A stretch of 64,000 bases of DNA from NCBI RefSeq assembly GCF_025685425.1, contig NZ_JAGTAS010000057.1, forward strand, positions 186,001 to 250,000, in the 5' to 3' direction. Of this stretch, positions 16,303 through 25,434 are shown one piece after another. The notes beneath the pieces were generated by a model. It had not been told where the DNA came from. It did no database searches and saw only the letters and a list, made by a program, of their open reading frames with translations. A program made the position numbers and the translations under genes. The stretch is from Terriglobus albidus. Its GTDB lineage: Bacteria > Acidobacteriota > Terriglobia > Terriglobales > Acidobacteriaceae. Position 1 is the stretch's first letter, and every line of letters begins with the position of its first letter.

Positions 16303-16508
16303 GCTAATCGCAACCGCACCTCACACCTTGCCGGTCTTGATCCGCCGGCCTTTTCTTACGACTGGAACGGTTGTTCTTTCCTTTGGATGCAGCCCCCTGC
16401 GCCGAACGCTTCAAAAAAGTTGCATTTCACCTTCCATTCCGCCGAATCCCTCTGACATACCAACCTGGCATCTTGCACACAGGCCCCTTTCCCCTGCACC
16501 CTATACCC

Positions 16509-17594
16509 ATGATTCGCACCGGACTCATCGGCTTTGGCCTCGGCGGCCGTGTTTTTCACGCGCCCTTTATCTCCGTTACCCCCGGCATGGAACTTACCGC
16601 GGTTGTGCAGCGCGGCCCGTGGAAGCAATCCTTCCCCTCGGCCTCAGAACAGTATCCAGGCGTCCGCATCGTCAGCTCCGTCGAAGAACTCCTTGCCATT
16701 GAGGAGCTCGACCTTATCGTCATCTCTACGCCGAACGAATCTCACTTTTCTCTATGCCACGCCGCACTCTCCGCCGGGAAGCACGTCGTCATCGACAAAC
16801 CTATTACGACCTCATCCGAGGAAGCGAGGCAGCTTATCGACCTTGCCGAATCGAAGAACCTCATCTTCGCCCCGTTCCAGAACCGGCGCTTTGATGCGGA
16901 CTTCCGTACAGTCGAACGTATTCTGGACTCGGGCCGTCTCGGCCGCCTGGTTACCTTCCGCGCTCACTTCGACCGCTTCCGCCCCGGCATTCGTCCGAAT
17001 ACCTGGAAAGAGAGCGGCGCCCCAGTCAACGGCCTGCTCTTCGATCTCGGTCCTCACCTCGCCGATCAGCCACTTGCACTGTTCGGTAAACCGGACTTCG
17101 TCACCGGCTCAGTCCGTACAGACCGCGACAATTCTGCGATTGAGGACGCCTTCGACATTCGCCTCGACTATCCACGCCTGACGGTTCATCTCTCGTCGAG
17201 CATGATCGCTGCCTCCGCTTCGCCGCGTTTTCTGTTGCACGGTACGGATGGCAGTTTCGTGAAGTATGGTCTCGATCCGCAGGAGCCCGCCCTGCTCGCG
17301 GGCCAGCAGCCCACAGTGGACGGAGAATGGCTCTGCGAACCGGAATCGGCCTGGGGCACCCTGGTTCTTGCCGATCCAGCATCCGGCGGTACGGTTTCTG
17401 AAACTGTTCCATCTGAGACCGGCGACTATCGTCTGTTCTTCGCAAATGTACGCGATGCCATCACAGGTAAGGCTCCGCTGACTATTTCAGCTATTCATGG
17501 CCTGCGCATCATCCGTACTCTCGAACTGGCCCGCCAGAGCAGCGCGGAAAAGCGTTCCATCCCGTTTACCGAAGATGAATGGAATTACAGGTAA
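16509..17594 (+). CDS. Gfo/Idh/MocA-family NAD(P)-dependent oxidoreductase
   Basis: 361 aa. Rossmann motif GLIGFGLGGRVFHAP at the N-terminus, then DLIVISTPNESHF, HVVIDKPITTSSEEA (the EKP-like motif, here DKP) and the C-terminal GFO_IDH_MocA_C alpha/beta domain with LLFDLGPHLADQPLALFG carrying the catalytic-region Asp/His. The overall pattern is closest to YdgJ/YvaA-type scyllo-inositol or sugar dehydrogenases. Substrate not determined. ATG at 16509 puts the nucleotide-binding loop at residues 5-15 as expected; the longer frame from 16371 adds unrelated sequence. It ends 13 bases before argJ on the same strand. Confidence 0.88.
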   Translation: MIRTGLIGFGLGGRVFHAPFISVTPGMELTAVVQRGPWKQSFPSASEQYPGVRIVSSVEELLAIEELDLIVISTPNESHFSLCHAALSAGKHVVIDKPITTSSEEARQLIDLAESKNLIFAPFQNRRFDADFRTVERILDSGRLGRLVTFRAHFDRFRPGIRPNTWKESGAPVNGLLFDLGPHLADQPLALFGKPDFVTGSVRTDRDNSAIEDAFDIRLDYPRLTVHLSSSMIAASASPRFLLHGTDGSFVKYGLDPQEPALLAGQQPTVDGEWLCEPESAWGTLVLADPASGGTVSETVPSETGDYRLFFANVRDAITGKAPLTISAIHGLRIIRTLELARQSSAEKRSIPFTEDEWNYR

Positions 17595-17607
17595 ACTCAA
17601 CCGAGTA

Positions 17608-18825
17608 ATGAACGAATCACAGCCTTCCTCACTTCCTGCCGGCTTTCTGTGGTCTGCCACGAAAGCCGGTATAAAGGCCTCCGGGAATCCCGATCTGGCC
17701 CTGGCTCTAGCGCCCGAAGGCGCGACCGCAGCCGCAGCTTTTACCAGCAATCAGGTAGTCGCTGCTCCCATTGTTATTGGGAGGCAGCATATCGCCGCCT
17801 CCGATGGCCGCGTCACGGCGCTGCTGGTGAATGCAGGCAATGCCAACTGTGCTACCGGCCAACAAGGGCTGGATGCCTGCGTCACATCCTGCGATACGCT
17901 GGCGGCTCTCGCCAATTGCGGCAGCGAAAATGTCTTTCCCTCTTCCACCGGCATCATCGGGGTTCCCCTCCCGGTCGAGAAGGTTACCGCCGCTCTCCCC
18001 ACCGCCTTCGCTGCTCTTGCCGGAACCGAAGAGGGCGCAGACAGCTTCCGCCGCGCCATTATGACGACGGACACCAAACCGAAGTCGGCACGCGCCACAG
18101 TGATCTATAAGGGCAAGTCAGCCTCTATCTTCGGAGTCTGCAAGGGAGCAGGCATGATTGGCCCTCAGCTTGGGCCGCCGCACGCCACCATGCTGGTGTA
18201 CTTGTTTACAGATATCGCCGCCACGCCTGCTCAGCTCCGCGAAGCCCTGGGACCGGCGGTAGAAGCCAGCTTCAACTCGATCTCGATCGACGGCGATACC
18301 TCCACAAACGACACCGTGCTCCTGCTTGCCTCCGGCGCCAGTGGTCTGACACTGGACTGCGACACCACGGATGCCTTCCGGAGTGCTCTGAACCGGGTCA
18401 CCCAGGATCTGGCTCACCAGATCGTCGACGACGGCGAAGGCGTCACACATGTGGTGACGTTGCACATCACCGGAGCTGCCTCGGTTGCAGATGCCCAGGC
18501 GATCGCTCGCACGATCGCCAATTCTCCGCTCTGCAAGACCGCCTGGTCCTCCGGCGACCCGAACTGGGGACGCATTATCGCGGCTGCAGGCCGTTCGGGA
18601 GTCATCTTCGACCCTGCGCTAGCGTCGATCCATATCGGCGATCAGCCTGTCTTTGAAGCAGGCACCTGCTCTCCTCATTTCGATGAGGCTGCCGCACATG
18701 CCGTCATGCTGCAGCGCGAGTACACCATCTTGCTGAATCTCAATGCCGGCCAGGCCGAGACTCGCTTCCTGACCTGTGATCTCACGCACGAGTACGTCAG
18801 CATCAACGCCGACTACTCCACCTAG
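17608..18825 (+). CDS. argJ: Bifunctional ornithine acetyltransferase / N-acetylglutamate synthase
   Basis: 405 aa, family length. It transfers acetyl from N-acetylornithine to glutamate, recycling the acetyl group in arginine biosynthesis. The proenzyme cleaves itself before a Thr: here GPPHATMLVYLFTDIA with Thr194 as the new N-terminal nucleophile. The upstream block FGVCKGAGMIGPQLG replaces the common GMAKGSGMIAPNMAT, a mild deviation. TSTNDTVLLLASG and SGDPNWGRIIAAAGRSG in the beta chain are strongly conserved. ATG at 17608 is chosen because the earlier frame overlaps the oxidoreductase. No other arg genes are adjacent. Whether it is monofunctional or bifunctional depends on whether an argA-type enzyme exists elsewhere. 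Confidence 0.93.
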   Translation: MNESQPSSLPAGFLWSATKAGIKASGNPDLALALAPEGATAAAAFTSNQVVAAPIVIGRQHIAASDGRVTALLVNAGNANCATGQQGLDACVTSCDTLAALANCGSENVFPSSTGIIGVPLPVEKVTAALPTAFAALAGTEEGADSFRRAIMTTDTKPKSARATVIYKGKSASIFGVCKGAGMIGPQLGPPHATMLVYLFTDIAATPAQLREALGPAVEASFNSISIDGDTSTNDTVLLLASGASGLTLDCDTTDAFRSALNRVTQDLAHQIVDDGEGVTHVVTLHITGAASVADAQAIARTIANSPLCKTAWSSGDPNWGRIIAAAGRSGVIFDPALASIHIGDQPVFEAGTCSPHFDEAAAHAVMLQREYTILLNLNAGQAETRFLTCDLTHEYVSINADYST

Positions 18826-18839
18826 TAATTCCCCTCACT

Positions 18840-18863
18840 CCGCTCCCGGAAACCCGGGAGCGG
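18840..18863 (+). terminator. Hairpin after argJ, probable terminator
   Basis: CCGCTCCCGG (18840-18849) pairs perfectly with CCGGGAGCGG (18854-18863). Only a broken pyrimidine run (ATCTTTCCCTTCTT) follows, so intrinsic termination may be partial. Confidence 0.6.
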
Positions 18864-19017
18864 ACCTCATCTTTCCCTTCTTCCTGTAAGTACCCCAAAA
18901 CTTCGCACATCCGTGCGGTGATCGCACGGGAACGGTGACGCGCGTATGGGTAACGGTTTATCGTGGTAGGCGGCAGGCTGATATCCGCCCAAACTTCTAC
19001 TTATAGGGGTGCCCCGA

Positions 19018-21696
19018 ATGTCCACGAAGCTTGATAACCCACCGGCGACCGCCAATCCGGATTTCCTGGCTGAAGTTTCCGAGTGGATTGAAGCATTTGA
19101 CGAGCTCGTCGTCGCCGAAGGTCATGAGCCCGCCGCCGAGCTGCTGTCTGCGCTGAAACAGCGCGCTGCTGAAGCCGGCGTGGCTGCTACCGGTGAACTG
19201 ACGACCCCGTACCGTAACACCATTCCCGCCCATGACGAGGTTCCCTATCCCGGAGATCGCAGTCAGGAGCGCCGCGTCGAGGCCCTGATCCGCTGGAACG
19301 CCATGGCCATGGTGCACGGCCAGAACAAGAAGGATGCCGGCATCGGCGGTCATATTTCGACCTACTCCTCGCTCTGCACGCTGCTTGAAGTCGGGTTCAA
19401 CCACTTCTTCCGAGGCAAGTACGGCGACCAGCCCGGCGATTTCATCTACTTCCAGGGCCATGCCTCGCCTGGCGTCTACGCCCGCGCCTTCCTCGAAGGG
19501 CGATTGAGCGAAGACCACCTGAAGAACTTCCGCCACGAGCTCCGCGACAAGCCTGGTCTATCCTCGTATCCCCATCCATGGCTGATGCCGGAGTTCTGGA
19601 ACTTCCCCACCGTTTCCATGGGCATCGGCCCGCTGAACGCCATTTACCAGGCGCGTTTCATGCGCTATCTGGAGAACCGCAACCTGATCCAGAAGACCGG
19701 CCGTAAGGTCTGGGCCTTCGTCGGCGACGGCGAATCGGACGAAGTGGATACCCTGGGCGCAATCGGTCTTGCCTCCCGTGAGAAGCTCGATAACCTGATC
19801 TTCGTCGTCAACTGCAACCTGCAGCGCCTGGACGGTCCGGTCCGTGGCAACAAGCGCATTATCGACGAGCTGGAAGGTGTCTTCCGGGGCGCCGGTTGGA
19901 ATGTCATCAAAGTGGTCTGGGGCGCGGACTGGGATGAGCTCTTTGCCCGCGACTACAAGGGCCTGTTGCTCAAACGTATGGAAGAGTGTGTCGACGGCGA
20001 CTTCCAGACCTTCAAAGCCAAGGGTGGCGCCTATCTTCGCCAGCACTTCTTCGGTAAATATCCGGAGCTGCTGGAGATGGTTGCCGACAAGACGGATGAG
20101 CAGCTTGCCCGCCTGCACCGCGGCGGTCACGACCCGGCGAAGATCTTCAACGCCTACAAACGCGCGACCGAGTACACCGGCGGCCCGACCGTCATCCTGG
20201 CCAAAACCGTCAAGGGTTATGGCCTGGGAACGACAGAAGCTCGTAATGCGAGCCATCAAGAGAAGAAACTCACCGATGAGGGTCTGGCGGCCTTCGTCAA
20301 GCGTTTCGATATTCCTGTATCGGAGCAGACCGCCAAGGATGCCGGTCTCTATCACCCCGGACAGGATGCTCCGGAGATCCAGTACATGCAGGCTCGCCGG
20401 AAAGAACTTGGCGGCTATCTGCCGGTTCGCGAAGTTCCGGCACTGAACTTCAAGGCACCGACACTCGACTTCTTCAAAGAGTGGATGGCCGGCAGCAAGG
20501 GCCGCGAGGTCTCCACCACGATGGGCTTCGTCTCCATGCTCCGTTCCCTGCTCAAGGAGCCGAACTTCGGCAAGTATGTTGTGCCGATCGTTCCTGACGA
20601 AGGCCGCACCTTCGGTCTGGAGTCTGTGATCAAGCAGGTAGGCATCTATGCCTGTGAAGGCCAGAAGTACACGCCGCACGATGCAGACATGCTTCTGAGC
20701 TATCGCGAAGAGAAGGATGGCCAGATCCTTGAGGAAGGCATTACCGAGGCGGGCTCGATGGCCAGCTTCACCGCCGCGGGAACCGCCTATTCCAACTACG
20801 GCATTCCTTCGATCCCGTTCTACATGTACTACTCGATGTTCGGGTTCCAGCGCGTCGGAGACATGGCCTGGGCATTTGCGGACTCTCGCGGCAAAGGTTT
20901 CCTGATGGGCGGGACGGCTGGACGCACCACCATGCTGGGCGAAGGTCTACAGCACCAGGACGGCCACTCTCCCGTGCTGGCAAGCACCGTCCCCACCTGT
21001 CTGAGCTATGATCCTGCCTTCCTCTTCGAGATGGCGGTCATCATTCAGGATGGCCTGAAGCGCATGTACGAACAGGGCGAGAACGTCTTCTACTACATCA
21101 CCATGTACAACGAGGACTATGTTCAGCCTGAAGCGCCGGCAAATCTGGACATCAACGGTATCCTCAAGGGCCTGTACCTGTACCAGCCTGCTGCCGGCGA
21201 AGCTACGGTGCAGCTCTTCGGCTCGGGGACCATCCTGAACGAGGTGGTCAAGGCACAGCAGATTCTTGCCGACGAGTACAAGATCCAGGCAAACGTGTGG
21301 TCCGTGCCCAGCTATGTCGAGCTTCGCCGCGATGCACTTGCGATTGAGCGGTGGAATCGCCTGCACCCAGCAGAACCGGAAAAGAAACCGTATCTGCTTG
21401 AGGCTCTCGGCAACGCCCAGGGTCCGATCGTCGCTGCCTCGGATTACATGAAGGTCATGCCGGATGCTCTGGCGCCATGGCTTGGCCAGCGTCTAGTCGC
21501 TCTTGGGACGGACGGCTTTGGCCGCTCTGACAATCGTGAGTATCTGCGTGCGCACTTCGAGATCGGCGCCAAGGATATCGTCGCCGCTGCGCTCTCCAAG
21601 CTCGTTCGCGACGGCAAGGTGAAAGCCAAAACCGCGCTCAAGGCGTTTGCTGATCTCGGTATCAACACCGAGAAGAAGGACGCTGCTCGCGCCTGA
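19018..21696 (+). CDS. aceE: Pyruvate dehydrogenase E1 component, homodimeric type
   Basis: 892 aa, the usual length for AceE. Thiamine-diphosphate enzyme that decarboxylates pyruvate and acetylates the lipoyl groups of E2, feeding acetyl-CoA to the TCA cycle. The ThDP motif GDGESDEVDTLGAIGLAS leads into LIFVVNCNLQRLDGPVRGN and GAGWNVIKVVWG, near-identical in layout to the enterobacterial enzyme. The C-terminal half carries VPIVPDEGRTFGLES and GRTTMLGEGLQHQDGHSPV. ATG at 19018 has AGGGG 9 bases upstream; a GTG at 19009 in frame is less likely. No E2 or E3 gene follows. Instead a short E1-alpha-like gene comes after a terminator. Confidence 0.95.
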   Translation: MSTKLDNPPATANPDFLAEVSEWIEAFDELVVAEGHEPAAELLSALKQRAAEAGVAATGELTTPYRNTIPAHDEVPYPGDRSQERRVEALIRWNAMAMVHGQNKKDAGIGGHISTYSSLCTLLEVGFNHFFRGKYGDQPGDFIYFQGHASPGVYARAFLEGRLSEDHLKNFRHELRDKPGLSSYPHPWLMPEFWNFPTVSMGIGPLNAIYQARFMRYLENRNLIQKTGRKVWAFVGDGESDEVDTLGAIGLASREKLDNLIFVVNCNLQRLDGPVRGNKRIIDELEGVFRGAGWNVIKVVWGADWDELFARDYKGLLLKRMEECVDGDFQTFKAKGGAYLRQHFFGKYPELLEMVADKTDEQLARLHRGGHDPAKIFNAYKRATEYTGGPTVILAKTVKGYGLGTTEARNASHQEKKLTDEGLAAFVKRFDIPVSEQTAKDAGLYHPGQDAPEIQYMQARRKELGGYLPVREVPALNFKAPTLDFFKEWMAGSKGREVSTTMGFVSMLRSLLKEPNFGKYVVPIVPDEGRTFGLESVIKQVGIYACEGQKYTPHDADMLLSYREEKDGQILEEGITEAGSMASFTAAGTAYSNYGIPSIPFYMYYSMFGFQRVGDMAWAFADSRGKGFLMGGTAGRTTMLGEGLQHQDGHSPVLASTVPTCLSYDPAFLFEMAVIIQDGLKRMYEQGENVFYYITMYNEDYVQPEAPANLDINGILKGLYLYQPAAGEATVQLFGSGTILNEVVKAQQILADEYKIQANVWSVPSYVELRRDALAIERWNRLHPAEPEKKPYLLEALGNAQGPIVAASDYMKVMPDALAPWLGQRLVALGTDGFGRSDNREYLRAHFEIGAKDIVAAALSKLVRDGKVKAKTALKAFADLGINTEKKDAARA

Positions 21697-21713
21697 GATC
21701 CACTATCATCGGT

Positions 21714-21738
21714 AAAAGCCCGGCTGTCGCCGGGCTTT
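21714..21738 (+). terminator. Rho-independent terminator of aceE
   Basis: AAAAGCCCGGC, loop TGTC, GCCGGGCTTTT. It is a perfect 10-11 bp stem that ends in T-residues, 17 bases after the aceE stop. Confidence 0.9.
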
Positions 21739-21808
21739 TGCTTGCCATGCACAAGCACCATCTTGCTCTTTTGGCGGTGTGTGCTACCTTGCAGAGAAAC
21801 AGGTCGAA

Positions 21809-22435
21809 ATGTCTGCCGCTACTTTTGAAAACCCACTGATTCCTAATCAGCGTCTCAAGCAGCTCTACAATGCCATGCGCGATCTGCGCTCCGGCAGCAA
21901 ACGTACGCGCGGCCTGGAGGCCGGCATCGCGGCTACGGCGAATCACCTGCGGCCGCAGGACACGATCGCTGCCTCCGCGGGGCTGGCACCGGCTGTCGGC
22001 ATCGTGCAACAAAGCAGCGGCAATCTTCTACCCAGCACGCTGGATGCCGCGCAACAGTTCGCCGCTGCACATGGCGCCGCCTTTGCGAACATGCACTTCA
22101 CTCCCGGCTCTGTGGCTGTGCTCTATCTGGATAGCGCACTCCCTGCCGGATGTGAAAGGTTCATTGAAATGACTGCGAAGCGCGAGTTACCGGTGCTGTA
22201 TCTCCAGCTTCCAGGACAGAACCCTCATCCTTCCGTGGCGAAGCATAAGATCCCGGTTATTCCTGTTGATGTACACGATGCGGTCGCATGTTACCGCGTG
22301 GCACAGGAGGCGTTTACACGCGCTCGTACACTGCATCTGCCCACATGGATCAGCTTCCAGCAGATTGGTCATGAAGATTCTCTCGACACAATGCGCGCCT
22401 ATCTTAAGGCCAAAGGCCTGCTGGCGCGTTCGTGA
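21809..22435 (+). CDS. Short E1-alpha-like protein lacking the ThDP-binding motif
   Basis: 208 aa. It shows the outline of the alpha subunit of heterotetrameric 2-oxo acid dehydrogenase E1: LKQLYNAMRDLRSGSKR and GLEAGIAATANHLRPQDTI at the start, IPVIPVDVHDAVACYRVAQEAFTRAR in the middle, then PTWISFQ and DSLDTMRAYLKAKGLL at the end. Normal E1-alpha is about 320-370 aa and contains a GDG...N ThDP motif between the first and second blocks. Here that part is reduced to a short VAVLYLDSALPAG segment and the motif is absent. The gene is intact with no internal stop and starts at ATG 21809. Catalysis as an E1 is therefore unlikely; a regulatory or structural role is possible. Family reading is by eye. 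Confidence 0.55.
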   Translation: MSAATFENPLIPNQRLKQLYNAMRDLRSGSKRTRGLEAGIAATANHLRPQDTIAASAGLAPAVGIVQQSSGNLLPSTLDAAQQFAAAHGAAFANMHFTPGSVAVLYLDSALPAGCERFIEMTAKRELPVLYLQLPGQNPHPSVAKHKIPVIPVDVHDAVACYRVAQEAFTRARTLHLPTWISFQQIGHEDSLDTMRAYLKAKGLLARS

Positions 22436-22457
22436 GCACGGGTAAACTGAGAGCAGC

Positions 22458-24368
22458 ATGCGCCGCTTCCCTATAGCACTCTCCCTCGCTTTCGGTTTCG
22501 TCGTTTTATATTCCGCAAGTGCGCAGCAGAATGATCCGGCGCAGCAGACCCTTCCTGCGCAACAACCGGGCTACAAACAACAACAGGAGACCAATCCGCC
22601 GGCTCTTCCTCCCTATAATCCCGATCAGAAGCAGGTCCCGGCGCTCCCACAACCTCAGCCGGTATCTCCTCCTGTCGTTGCGCCACAGCCAACAGAGACA
22701 CATCCGTTCACGGCGCGCAATCAGTATGGGCCACCGGCAACGATCCGCAAGATCGACTTCCTGGGATCGGTCTACATCCCGGTCGATAGCTGGATCTACC
22801 CAGCCATGCTGCGTCTGCACACATTCGGATATCTGAACACGGCGTTCATCAGTATGCGGCCATGGACCCGGCGCAGCGCGATCAACATGCTGGTTGATTC
22901 AGAGCAGGACATTCGCGCCAGCGACAACGAAGAAGCGAAGGCTATTCTGGATTCGCTGCTTCATGAGTTCGATGCGGAGCTAGCCGCGAACTTTGATGGA
23001 ATCGGCGCGGTGAATGGACTTTATTCGGCGTACACCCGCCTCGGTTATATCTCCGGGCCTGTCCTCCGCGACAGCTTTCATCTGGGCCAGACCGTCAGCA
23101 ATGACTATGGACGTCCTTACCAGAGCGGCTTCAACAACATCATTGGATTCTCTACGGTCAATGAGATCGGCCGGCTCTCGCTGTCGGTGCGCGGAGAGTA
23201 CCAGCACGCGCCGTCCGCAGATGGATACAGCTACGCGCTGGCGCAGCAGCTCGCGGCGATCGACAGGATTCCGTACAACGGATTCAATCGCCCCCAAAGC
23301 ACGATTCCTGAGGGTCCTATCTCCGCAACGAATACGTTTCGAATTCAGGAAGCAAATCTCTCGTTTCACCTTGCCAAGCACGAGTTCTCGTTCGGAAAGT
23401 CCGATGCCTGGAACGGTCCGGGGCTAGGCAGTGCGTTCTCCTGGACCAACAATGCCGAGAATATCTATTCCTTCCGCATCAACCGCGTCGAGCCCATGTA
23501 TATTCCATTCATCCGCAATGTCCTGGGACCTCTTCGCTATGACATCTTTGTCGGCAGCCTGAAGGGACACACGTATCCGAATTCTCCGTGGGTCCATTCC
23601 ACTACTTTCAGCTTCGCGCCCACGAAGAACTTCCAGTTTGGATTTTCCCGTACCGCGATCTGGGGAGGTAAAGGGCATACGCCCATCACCATCCACACAT
23701 TCCTTAAGAGCTTCTTCCATTTCCAGGATACGAATGACGCTGAAAAATTCTCCCGCTCCGATCCGGGAGCTCGTTTCAGCATGTTTACGGTCTCGTGGCG
23801 CCTTCCCGTTCCGAAGCACCTCGTGACCTTCTATCTCGATTCCATGGTGCACGATGACGTCACACCGATAAGCGCACCGCATCGCTCTGCAATCCGTCCG
23901 GGGATTTATCTGGCGCAGCTTCCCTATCTCCCTAAGCTTGACCTGCGTCTCGAGGGCGTCAGCACCGATCCTCCGGTCGTCAACAGCGGAAACGGCGAGT
24001 TTATGTACTATGAAACTGTTCAGCGTCAGGGTTACACCAACAAAGGTTTCATTATGGGAGACGCCATCGGCCGTGAAGCCAAAGGAGGCCAGGCATGGCT
24101 TACATGGCACTTCTCCGGCAATGAATGGTTGCAATTGCAGTACTTAAATAAGAAAACCGCTAAAGACTTTGTCCCCGGCGGCACGACCCAGAATCAATTT
24201 TCCGTCAATCTCGTCAAGCGCTTTGCCAAAGAAGTGGAGCTGAATGCGACCTTGCAGCACGAGATTTGGAAGGCGCCCGTCTACAAGCAAGGCCAGCAGA
24301 ACAATACACTGGTCCAGTTCCAGCTCACCTGGTATCCGCGTCTGCGTCAGGGACTCGGCATGCACTAG
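22458..24368 (+). CDS. Wzi-like capsule assembly outer-membrane protein
   Basis: 636 aa. Signal peptide (FPIALSLAFGFVVLYSASAQ), then a low-complexity Gln/Pro-rich linker of about 55 residues, a small helical region (DSWIYPAMLRLHTFGYLNTAF) and a long beta-rich region with alternating aromatic strands, as in the 18-stranded Wzi lectin barrel. The blocks HEFSFGKSDAWNGPGLGSAF and NVLGPLRYDIFVGSLKGH match the conserved part of that family. Wzi anchors capsular polysaccharide at the surface. It starts 22 bases after the E1-alpha-like gene, and the exopolysaccharide genes on the far side of the next terminator support the call. Confidence 0.85.
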   Translation: MRRFPIALSLAFGFVVLYSASAQQNDPAQQTLPAQQPGYKQQQETNPPALPPYNPDQKQVPALPQPQPVSPPVVAPQPTETHPFTARNQYGPPATIRKIDFLGSVYIPVDSWIYPAMLRLHTFGYLNTAFISMRPWTRRSAINMLVDSEQDIRASDNEEAKAILDSLLHEFDAELAANFDGIGAVNGLYSAYTRLGYISGPVLRDSFHLGQTVSNDYGRPYQSGFNNIIGFSTVNEIGRLSLSVRGEYQHAPSADGYSYALAQQLAAIDRIPYNGFNRPQSTIPEGPISATNTFRIQEANLSFHLAKHEFSFGKSDAWNGPGLGSAFSWTNNAENIYSFRINRVEPMYIPFIRNVLGPLRYDIFVGSLKGHTYPNSPWVHSTTFSFAPTKNFQFGFSRTAIWGGKGHTPITIHTFLKSFFHFQDTNDAEKFSRSDPGARFSMFTVSWRLPVPKHLVTFYLDSMVHDDVTPISAPHRSAIRPGIYLAQLPYLPKLDLRLEGVSTDPPVVNSGNGEFMYYETVQRQGYTNKGFIMGDAIGREAKGGQAWLTWHFSGNEWLQLQYLNKKTAKDFVPGGTTQNQFSVNLVKRFAKEVELNATLQHEIWKAPVYKQGQQNNTLVQFQLTWYPRLRQGLGMH

Positions 24369-24386
24369 ATAGACAAATGGTTAAAC

Positions 24387-24423
24387 AGAAAGGCCCACGC
24401 GCATGAAGTGCATGGGCCTTTCT
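24387..24423. terminator. Bidirectional terminator between wzi-like and UDP-xylose synthase genes
   Basis: AGAAAGGCCCA (24387-24397) pairs with TGGGCCTTTCT (24413-24423), with A-rich and T-rich flanks on both sides. It serves two convergent genes. Confidence 0.85.
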
Positions 24424-24432
24424 TCTTTTACG

Positions 24433-25395
24433 TTAGATAGAAGCTGCGACCTTTTCGGCCTCGACACAGCTTTTGAAATACGGCAGCGAGAGTCCAAGCC
24501 CCTCATGCAGCATCACCTTAGGTTCCCACCCCAGCAATGTCTTTGCCTTGGTGATGTCCGGACGGCGCTGCTTGGGGTCGTCCTGAGGAAGTGGCTGGAA
24601 GCTGATCTCACTCTTCGAGCCCGTAATAGCCAACACCTCTTTGGCACACTCCAGGATCGTCCACTCCACCGGATTGCCGATATTCGTTGGCAGGTGCTCG
24701 TCGCTCCATGCCAATTTAACAATTCCGTCGATCAGGTCGGAGACATAGCAGAAGCTGCGCGTCTGGGACCCATCACCGTAGATCGTGAGTGGCTCGCCGC
24801 GAAGTGCCTGCATCATGAAGTTTGAGATGACACGTCCATCATTTGCCTGCAGACGCGGACCATAGGTGTTGAAGATACGCACCAGGTGCGTATTGACGCC
24901 GTGGTAGCGCTCGTACGCAGCAACGGCAGCCTCGCTGAAGCGTTTAGCTTCGTCATATACGCTGCGCGGGCCAATTGGATTGACGTTGCCCCAATACGTC
25001 TCTACCTGTGGATGCACAATGGGGTCTCCATAGCACTCCGAGGTAGAGGCATGAAGATATCCAGCCTTGTATTTCTTCGCCAGTTCCAGTGTGTTAAGCG
25101 TGCCGGCAGAACCAACCTGCAGCGTTTCGATGCCGAGACGCATGTAGTCGGCTGGGCTGGCAGGCGATGCCATGTTGAAGATGTAGTCGAACGGGCCAGG
25201 ATCGAAGCTCTGGCAGATGTCCTGCTCGGCAAAAGAAAACCGTGACTCGCCGGCAAGATGGGCCAAATTGGCCATCTTGCCGGTCGCGAGGTTGTCGATG
25301 CCGTGCACGTCATGCCCTTCGCTCAGAAGCACATCGCATAGGTGCGATGCCAGAAATCCTGCGGCTCCGGTGACAACAATGCGGCGTTTGCCCAT
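24433..25395 (-). CDS. UDP-glucuronate decarboxylase (UDP-xylose synthase)
   Basis: 320-aa extended short-chain dehydrogenase. Converts UDP-glucuronate to UDP-xylose with tightly bound NAD. The NAD loop is [10 protein letters not shown], the catalytic set is STSECYGDP plus YDEAKR (Tyr-xxx-Lys), and the diagnostic block [19 protein letters not shown] matches the UXS family and not the 4-epimerases. The gene is 39 bases downstream of UDP-glucose dehydrogenase on the same strand, so the two genes give a UDP-glucose to UDP-glucuronate to UDP-xylose route. The product would be a donor for the glycosyltransferases encoded at 30-34 kb. Confidence 0.92.
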   Translation of the reverse strand: MGKRRIVVTGAAGFLASHLCDVLLSEGHDVHGIDNLATGKMANLAHLAGESRFSFAEQDICQSFDPGPFDYIFNMASPASPADYMRLGIETLQVGSAGTLNTLELAKKYKAGYLHASTSECYGDPIVHPQVETYWGNVNPIGPRSVYDEAKRFSEAAVAAYERYHGVNTHLVRIFNTYGPRLQANDGRVISNFMMQALRGEPLTIYGDGSQTRSFCYVSDLIDGIVKLAWSDEHLPTNIGNPVEWTILECAKEVLAITGSKSEISFQPLPQDDPKQRRPDITKAKTLLGWEPKVMLHEGLGLSLPYFKSCVEAEKVAASI

Positions 25396-25434
25396 GCTTT
25401 TGGGTCTTCTCCTTGTGCGCGTTACGTTCGAGGT

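Noticed and set aside
19558-20679. 373-aa open frame opposite aceE
   Set aside because: aceE is unmistakable and fills this region; the antisense frame arises from codon bias.
21809-22435. Pseudogene of a full E1-alpha
   Set aside because: Reading frame is intact with sensible start and end and no remnants of the missing part on either side, so it is listed as a real short gene.
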